A stretch of 64,000 nt of DNA. Source: Meandrina meandrites (taxonomy: Eukaryota; Cnidaria; Anthozoa; Scleractinia; Meandrinidae). Position numbers and translations under genes: made by a program. How positions within the stretch are numbered: position 1 is the first letter of the stretch; each line of letters begins with the position of its first letter. Location of the stretch: positions 11,402,102 through 11,466,101 of the forward strand of contig OY855906.1 in the NCBI GenBank assembly GCA_963693305.1. The letters run 5' to 3'. The notes under the pieces are model-generated. The model saw nothing but the letters and a program-made list of their open reading frames with translations, ran no database searches and had not been told where the DNA came from. Below, piece by piece: positions 57,692-64,000 of this stretch.

Positions 57692-59045
57692 TATTTATCT
57701 CTGTAATTCCCGAAAACTTTTTTTTCTTAAAAATTATTTTACAAGGCAAAGAAATGTTCCTTACCTGAGAAAAGATGCCTTTCAGACTATGTAAAAGCGT
57801 TTCAGTTTTGCTGTGAGTGATTATTTTCCTTTCCCACGCTGCGGCCGGTAACACAGTGTTTGTTTTTAAGGCTGTTGGTTTCACTCTAATTCAATTAAAA
57901 GCAGGCAAGTTGTCTACATTTTCAAAGCTCTCTCAGCTCATCCTTAAAATGTCTGAGGTACCTGACCATTTTTGTCAATAAAAAGTTTATTAAAATGTCG
58001 TGATAAAATCTATCTAGTCCACCTCTGTTTTGTACGTACTCAGTAACATGCGGATCATTGGAATTCACGGGAGCGGGGTGGGAGGCGAGGTGGGGGGGAC
58101 GGTGACAAATTAATTTCCCCCTATAAATGTCGAAAAAAAATCCTAAAGCTAAGCGGAAGTATATATTAAAACGAAACGTCGTTAAGTAGTGGATCTTAAT
58201 AAGGTTAGCCGTTAGCCGTAAAGCGACCAAAAAGTTAAGTCTTAGGCGTACCAGTCTTTGGCCGAAAAAAATATGTTAACCGTAAAAAGAAAGTTCTAGC
58301 CGCAAAAGTGAAAGTCTCAGGATTTCTTGTCAAGACTTTTACGTGTTTTGGTACCGAGAAGTGTTACATTTGCTCCAAGTCGTTCGCTTTTTCTTTGTGT
58401 CAACAGAGTTATTTGAATTAATCATTCTGGCCCCCAGAGCCCGCGATCCTTCTTGTCTCCATCAGGGATCGAGAACTCAAATTTCTGGGCATTAACATGC
58501 GCAGAGCACTCGTTCTGTATCTTTCAGCCAATCATATTTGTCAGATTTGACAATGAGTCCGTTAATCGCGGACTAACGGTTTTGGAGGGGGCCAGATGTC
58601 TTGATTCCTGGCGCAGACGAGAAGGATCGCGGCCTCTGGAGACGAGACTGTGAATTGATCACTTACAAAAAAGGAAACAAAATCGCGCATTGAAGTGTTC
58701 GCGCGCGAAGCGCACTATTAAATTCCAGCAATGGCTCGTTCCGCGAATTTTTGATTTTCAAGCCAGACTGTGCACCCTCCTTATCCAGCGGTCTTTTGCG
58801 AATCAAACGAGGAAGCAACTTGGAGCAAGTGCTATGAATTACAATGTGCTACGGCACTTGCTCCAAGTTGCTCGCTCGTTTGATTCGCAAAGGACCGCTG
58901 GATAAGGAGGGCGCACAGTCTGGCTTAAAAATCAAAAATTGCGTCTGATCGTGGAATGAGCCATTCCTGGAAATCCTGCGTTTCGCGCGCGAACACTTCA
59001 ATGCGCGATTTTGTATCCTTTTGTATCCTTTTTTGTAAGTGATCA

Positions 59046-59417
59046 ATAGACCTTTTTCGCTTGGGCGGTTTGTTTTCCCATTACAGACCACGTGATATTC
59101 TCTAGAGAATTTTTCTTTTATTCACACAAAATGTATTCATTCATATACACGCGACTATTTGAAAATTTGAAAGCAAGAATTCTCAAGAGTATCATCAAAT
59201 GGTCTGTAATTGGGCAACAAGTCGCCCAAGCGCAGAAAGTCTATAGGCCATCTCCGAGTTGCCTTTACCTCAGATTCAAAACGAGTCTTCGTGCGAAACC
59301 ATTCAAATAAAAAGAGGTTTGATTTGCACGAAAATGGACGTGAAAGTGGAAGGCATTTTCATATGAATAGCTTTGCACGTAGATTCGTTTTCAAATGGAG
59401 GCAAAAAAGTAGCTCGA
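59046..59417. mobile_element. Insertion in the right arm of the giant foldback
   Basis: Sequence absent from the left arm. It starts with ATAGACCTTTTTCGCTTGGG; an inverted relative (CGCCCAAGCGCAGAAAGTCTAT) lies near 59221-59244, so part of it is a MITE of about 200 bp. It replaces a short piece of the palindrome; exact ends are uncertain. Confidence 0.5.
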
Positions 59418-61165
59418 TCCTTCTGCTCTGCGCCAGGAATCGAGACCTCTTTCCGCCTCCAACACTGCAAGTCCGCGATTCACGGACTCATTGTCAAATC
59501 TGACAAATCTGATTGGCTTAAAGATACAGAACGAGAACTCTGTGCATGTTCATGCTAATGCTTAGAAATTGGGAACGGTCAGGGTTCTCGAACCCTGATG
59601 GAGACCAGAAGGATCGCGGGCTCTGGGGACGAGAATGATCAATTCAAATACAGTAGCTCTGTTGAAACAAAGAAAAAGCGAACGACTTGGAGCAAATCTA
59701 ACTCTTCTCGGTACCAAGACAAGTGAAAGTCTTGACACGAATTCCTGAGACTTCTGCTTTCGTGGCTAGAATTTTCTTTTTACGGTTAACATTTTTTTTT
59801 CGGCCAACGACTGTTACGCCTAAGGCCTACGGCTAACCTCATTAAGACCCGCTACTTGAAGTTTCGTTTTGATATGATACTTTCAGGATTTTTTTCCGAC
59901 ATTTATTGGGGGAAATTGTCAATAAACTTTTTATTGACAATTAGTCAGGTACCTCAGACGTTGTAAGGATGAGCTGAGAGAGCTTTGAAAAAGTAGACAA
60001 CTTGCCTGCTTTTAATTGAATTAGGGTGAAACCAACAACCTTTCAAACAAAACAAACACCGTGTTACCGGCCGCAGCGTGGGAAATGAAAATAATCACTC
60101 ACAGCAAAACTGAAACGCTTTTACATAGTCTGAAAGGCATCTTTTCTCAGGTAAGGAACATTTCTTTGCCTTGTAAAATAATTTTTAAGAAAAAAAAGTT
60201 TTCGGGAATTACAGAGATAAATATAGCAAAATATCGTTTTCGGAGCTAATTTGCATATTGATATTTATCGCTGTTTCTGTTGAAAATCCTGAAACAACGG
60301 TAGATTTTTTCCTCAAACGACGGCTAAATCGACAAATATTATTTATTTGCATACCACAGTGTGGTGTTTAGTGGTAATGATCGTATCTATAGGCGTTCCC
60401 TGTAAAGAAATCGGACCGTCGTTATCTTTGGTTTTAATCAAAATGGCGAAAATTTGCGAAAATCTTGCTGCTCTGTACGGCGCGGAGTGGAGAGTGCCCA
60501 CAAATTTTATTCGATAGGTTTCTAGACTGGTACTAGTACTTTCGAAATACAATAGACTTGACTTCTGATCAGGTCCCACATTCGAGAAAATCGCTTTCAA
60601 CTACAGGTATGTTACGTGTCACGCATTCCTGAGTCCGTTAGTCAGTGTTTTTGAAAATTCATAACTCAGTCAAAATTTTATAGAATACAATTGTTTAACC
60701 GTTAAAGTATAGAAGAAACATAAAACCTTGCTATATAAAATATTTAGCTTGTTTGGTTAAGGAAATACGCTTTGGCAGCGACCGACATTTAATGCTAAAT
60801 TATGGAGTCTTCAAATGCAAATTGGGTGGTTTTGAGGTTGCAATGAAAACCGCCTCGCAAAAAATAAAAATAAAATATTTGATCCAAATAAATGTGATAT
60901 TTGTTCATGGGATATAATGGTCGACTTTCACTGAAAATATTAGAGAAATCGGTGAAGGTCCAAAATTTGCCTTATCCGCTGTTACGCGGACAGCCTCTTA
61001 ACACTGATTCACCTCTATGGGCTACTGAACGTAAAGGCAGCCTGATGTAAGTGCTTAAAGCGTCATTTTGTGTTTAACTTTGTTTATTCCCAGCTTATAA
61101 TTTACAAAGCACGAGCTAATAAACTTTTCTAATCTTGTTTTATGAGCCTTGAAATTTGGTCAAAG

Positions 61166-61609
61166 TTAATTTTGGTTGAATTCTTCGCTATCATTGTCGC
61201 TCAGTACAATGGCGAACTTGCTGCACACAAGCTGAATGAATTTTGGAAGTTTCTGTAAACAAACGGGAAAGTCGACCATCAAGTACTTTTGTAAATCGCG
61301 CTGCGTTCTTTTCGCGAAGTGAGATTTGTTCTTGGCCCACCCCGTTTTGAAATTTGTCTTCGAATTCTGACAGCAGTCATTCTCTCTCATATCTTCTACT
61401 TTCGTCCTTTTGTTTTCAACTAAGGCCTTCGCCGTCTTTTTTTTCCAAAAAAGTTCTTCGGACAATGCCACTTTATGGCGACAAAATAAGTCCAGGACCG
61501 TTTTCGGGGCCGAGAAGTTTTCGGGTCTTTTGAGAAACGCACGCCTGGTAACTAAAACCGCAGGCAGAGTGCAGGCGCGGAGGATGTCACGAAATTTAAA
61601 GAAAGTCAT
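61166..61609 (-). CDS. 147-codon ORF of the 1740-bp element (intact in B)
   Basis: An uninterrupted lysine-rich frame on the minus strand, from MTFFKFRDILRA to DNDSEEFNQN. It contains KVALSEELFWKKKTAKALVE and a C-terminal half that looks globular (LQKYLMVDFPVCLQKLPKF). In element A the same frame is cut at codon about 45 by the foldback insertion but is otherwise kept. I do not recognise the family. It could be an accessory protein or an exon of the transposase gene. Confidence 0.4.
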   Translation of the reverse strand: MTFFKFRDILRACTLPAVLVTRRAFLKRPENFSAPKTVLDLFCRHKVALSEELFWKKKTAKALVENKRTKVEDMRENDCCQNSKTNFKTGWAKNKSHFAKRTQRDLQKYLMVDFPVCLQKLPKFIQLVCSKFAIVLSDNDSEEFNQN

Positions 61610-62057
61610 GTAATCTCCAACGTGACACGCAACAGACAGAAAATGGAGGTCTACAAAGACTACAAAGGGTCTCCAGAAGAGTTAGACGAGGTCAAAGTAA
61701 ACTGAAATTTACATTTTGTTTCTCAAAAATCGCCAACCTTTGGTCGTTAAATACTGCATACGCTAAAAAGTCGATCTCCTTTTATACGTTAGACAGTTCA
61801 CATTTAGTTATTTATATGGTTACGGTAGCCAAAAAACGTCATTATACGCTAAACAGTTAACCCCATTGACACCCTCTGATGTCTGTCTTTTTTTCGTAAT
61901 ATATATAAGTTGGGTACTTTTCATGTTTGGCAATTTTTTCTTCAAGCCCCACACAATCGAATACAATATGTTACAAACAGTTTCTGAAGTAGTAAATAGC
62001 TAAAATCTCCACCAAAGAATGTATGTAATCAATAATGGTCCCAGAAACAGTATTTTA

Positions 62058-62667
62058 CCGTATTTTCTCAATTAAACGCCCCCGGCGTTTATTTCAAAAT
62101 TGGCCTTGTAGCGCCGGCGTTTATTTGAAGCTGGCGTTTAATCGGGGCCCGGCGTTTATTTATGAAGTTTAATTTTCCGTAATTTTTTTACGTTGATTTA
62201 TTATCACCAATCCTCCGAGATCTGGGGCAGTTTTTCAACGCGGAACGAGTTTTCCCTTCGTGCCGCCCTGGCAAACTGTTCTTGAGTATTTGAGAATGAT
62301 AATTACCAAAAATTACAGCATATAATATTATACAGCACATGAATGTTGCAAGCAGGATATGCGGCGAACAAAACACAAGGAATATCTATAAAAATTGGAG
62401 CAAGTATGGTTACAAAGTTTAAAGTACCGCAAAAACGTTTATTGAGATTATCAAAATACCATAGCGTATTAGTATGTCGCAGTAGTGCTTTTAATATGGG
62501 AAAAATTAACTTGTTGGTTCGAACGCAAATAAGCGCCGGGGCCTCGAACAAACGCCGGGGCCTCTATTAAACGCGACGGCGTTTATTTAAAAAACAATCG
62601 TTTTTACCCGGCGTTTATACGAGGCCGGCGTTTAATCGGGGTCCGGCGTTTAATTGAGAAAATACGG
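62058..62667. mobile_element. TA-flanked MITE with GGCGTTTA boxes
   Basis: Ends CCGTATTTTCTCAATTAAAC and its inverse, flanked by TA (62056-62057 and 62668-62669). GGCGTTTA or its inverse occurs at least ten times in the terminal 120 bp on both sides. The interior has no recognisable gene. Confidence 0.75.
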
Positions 62668-63243
62668 TACTATTTTTTGCGTTTTATACCTTCTTTAATA
62701 TGAATAACTCGCACAGCTAGAAAAGTTAAAACAGGGATCTAAATAGCTTTGTGGAAAGATTTAAGAGGAAGGTGAGGGGGGAGGAGGAGGGGGTTAGTCA
62801 CTCCCTGAGCAGCCACACAACCCCAATCCAGCACAGCCCGGGGGACTTTCGCATTTAATTCCCGACAGAGATGTTTACATACTTGTGTCTTGAGTTGAGT
62901 TTTCTTATCAAATGAACTGCGCAAGACTTCAAAGAACATCACAACAGCGAACCAATCAAAGAGCTCAAAAAGCAGACAAAAACACGAGAGTGGAACATAA
63001 AAAAAATGATATTTTATTGTGCCGAGTGCGTGACATAAAAATTTCTAGCTTTATGTTTCATTACTAAAATGCAATATAATTTTAACATTTCTTATTGAAG
63101 CCTCGTCACAATTTTGAACTTTTCAAAGTTTGTCTGGACAGTACATACTACCTGCAAGATTCAAAAACTGCCTCGGGAAAGAACCCGAATTTTACGGCTT
63201 CATAAAATTGAACTACTTTTTTTTGCACTATGCAATACTTCAG

Positions 63244-63682
63244 TTCGTATAGTGTGATTGTCCGGGTGAGTAGTTCTGAGAAGAACTGTTGTTTGTGACT
63301 GACGTTTCGACAACCTGTGCGGAAGTCATCTTCAGAGTCAATCGAAAAGTTGTTGTCAGTCGATGATGTTATTAGTCTGGTCCGTTGAAACTGATTGGTC
63401 AGTTTAGCCGTGATGTTATTGGCTGTTAAGACTCGTGTTAAGTCCGTCAACAGTAATTGGTCAGTTTCGATCCGTCTATTGTTAGTCAAATTAAGTCGTT
63501 CTGTTCTGTTTGTGGTCTGTTCGTCGGTTTTGTTTATGTCGTTAATTGGTCGTTTGTAAGGTGCCGGTAGTTGTTGACATCTGTTGAAAGGCGTTTGTTC
63601 GTTTGTTCGGTTTGTTCGTCAGTCACAAACAACAATTCTTCTCAGAACTACTCTCACCCGGACGATCACACTATACGAACTA
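63244..63682. repeat. Inverted pair of retroelement-like ends
   Basis: About 58 bp at 63244-63301 (TAGTGTGATTGTCCGGGTGA...) is mirrored at 63617-63682. Next to the left copy lies GACGTTTCGACAACCTGTGC and a GAAGTCATCTTCAGAGTC box, reminiscent of Penelope-like 3' ends. Assignment to that class is tentative. Confidence 0.4.
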
Positions 63683-64000
63683 CTGATACTCATGGGTTCA
63701 AGCCATTTACTATGCAATACTTTGCGTGACGTACCACGAACTCTTTTCATAAGTTTGTCACGCAAGCATCTGTGTTCGAACCAATATGGTAATGGTTTCT
63801 TTCGTACAAAATATCATTGCTGGGATTCGAACTAATAATTATTAAATTGTGACACTTCCAGGTACGGTAAAAAAGTAAATCATAGCTTACTAATTATTGT
63901 GTAAAATGGTAATACCATCGAATAAGAGAATTATTTTTCCAACACATTTTTCTTGTCACTGACAAATACAAAATGAGACACTACAGTGTAATACGGAATT

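Larger units (their letters stand above)
56512..60997. mobile_element. Giant foldback element (arms about 1.9 kb) inserted in element B
   Basis: Ends GAGGCTGTCCGCGTAACAGC and its inverse, flanked by TTAA on both sides (56508-56511 and 60998-61001). The empty TTAA site is present in element A (near 54488). The two halves mirror each other to a centre near 58845, once a MITE in the left arm (57288-57691) and an insertion or replacement in the right arm (about 59046-59417) are removed. The TTAA duplication and GAGG terminus fit Kolobok-type elements. No transposase frame seen. Confidence 0.82.
55647..61876 (-). mobile_element. Element B: 1740-bp TIR element, inverted copy of A, split by a giant foldback
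   Basis: Same ends and content as element A but in opposite orientation. Without the insertion at 56512-60997 and one TTAA it is 1740 bp (865 + 875), equal to A. Sequence differences from A are few, so both copies are recent. It keeps an uninterrupted 147-codon frame that is broken in A. Near 56125-56230 is a tandem duplication of GCGTGCGTTTCTCAAAAGT. Confidence 0.85.

Noticed and set aside
51870..61876. Reading the cluster as one Maverick/Polinton element (6-bp duplication, long inverted arms)
   Set aside because: No DNA polymerase B, integrase, protease or packaging ATPase frames. Each unit has its own ends and duplications.
1..64000. CRISPR arrays, operons, bacterial promoters, riboswitches
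   Set aside because: The window is intron-containing animal DNA. Repeated motifs are MITE ends, SINEs and microsatellites; none has a spacer-repeat structure.

Overview
This is AT-rich animal nuclear DNA, most likely from an anthozoan cnidarian and probably a stony coral. That call is an inference from the intron-rich genes, the absence of operons and the repeat types (Penelope-like, SINE and foldback elements). Nothing bacterial, viral or CRISPR-like was seen.

Three genes can be rebuilt exon by exon with consistent splice phases. On the minus strand, 18337-5487, is a complete 12-exon PAAF1 homologue of 412 codons, a WD40 regulator of proteasome assembly. On the plus strand, 21604-42971, is a TIAM/Still-life Rac guanine nucleotide exchange factor. 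It has thirty coding exons and 1502 codons in the window (WH1, PHn, coiled coil, RBD, PDZ, DH, PHc); only its start-codon exon is missing. On the minus strand, 50939-48160, is a complete three-exon RCAN (calcipressin) gene of 216 codons. PAAF1 and TIAM are arranged head to head. A probable first exon of an O-methyltransferase gene lies at 3219-3010 and runs off the left edge.

Introns and intergenic DNA are filled with repeats: MITEs with 8-bp, TTAA or TA target duplications, tRNA-derived SINEs, an L2-type LINE tail, Penelope-like ends, a hAT remnant, and a TIR-bounded unit carrying DUF3504 (Crypton-type) coding fragments.

The most unusual part is 51.4-61.9 kb. Two copies of an apparently unnamed 1740-bp terminal-inverted-repeat element, A (51870-55351) and B (55647-61876), lie in opposite orientation. 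Each is split by a different foldback element, and those inserts may carry others. Their 6-bp target duplications are swapped between the two copies. A Penelope-like element in which A sits has its 3' part reversed. Both facts are explained by one inversion of the segment between A and B, either a real rearrangement or an assembly flip.
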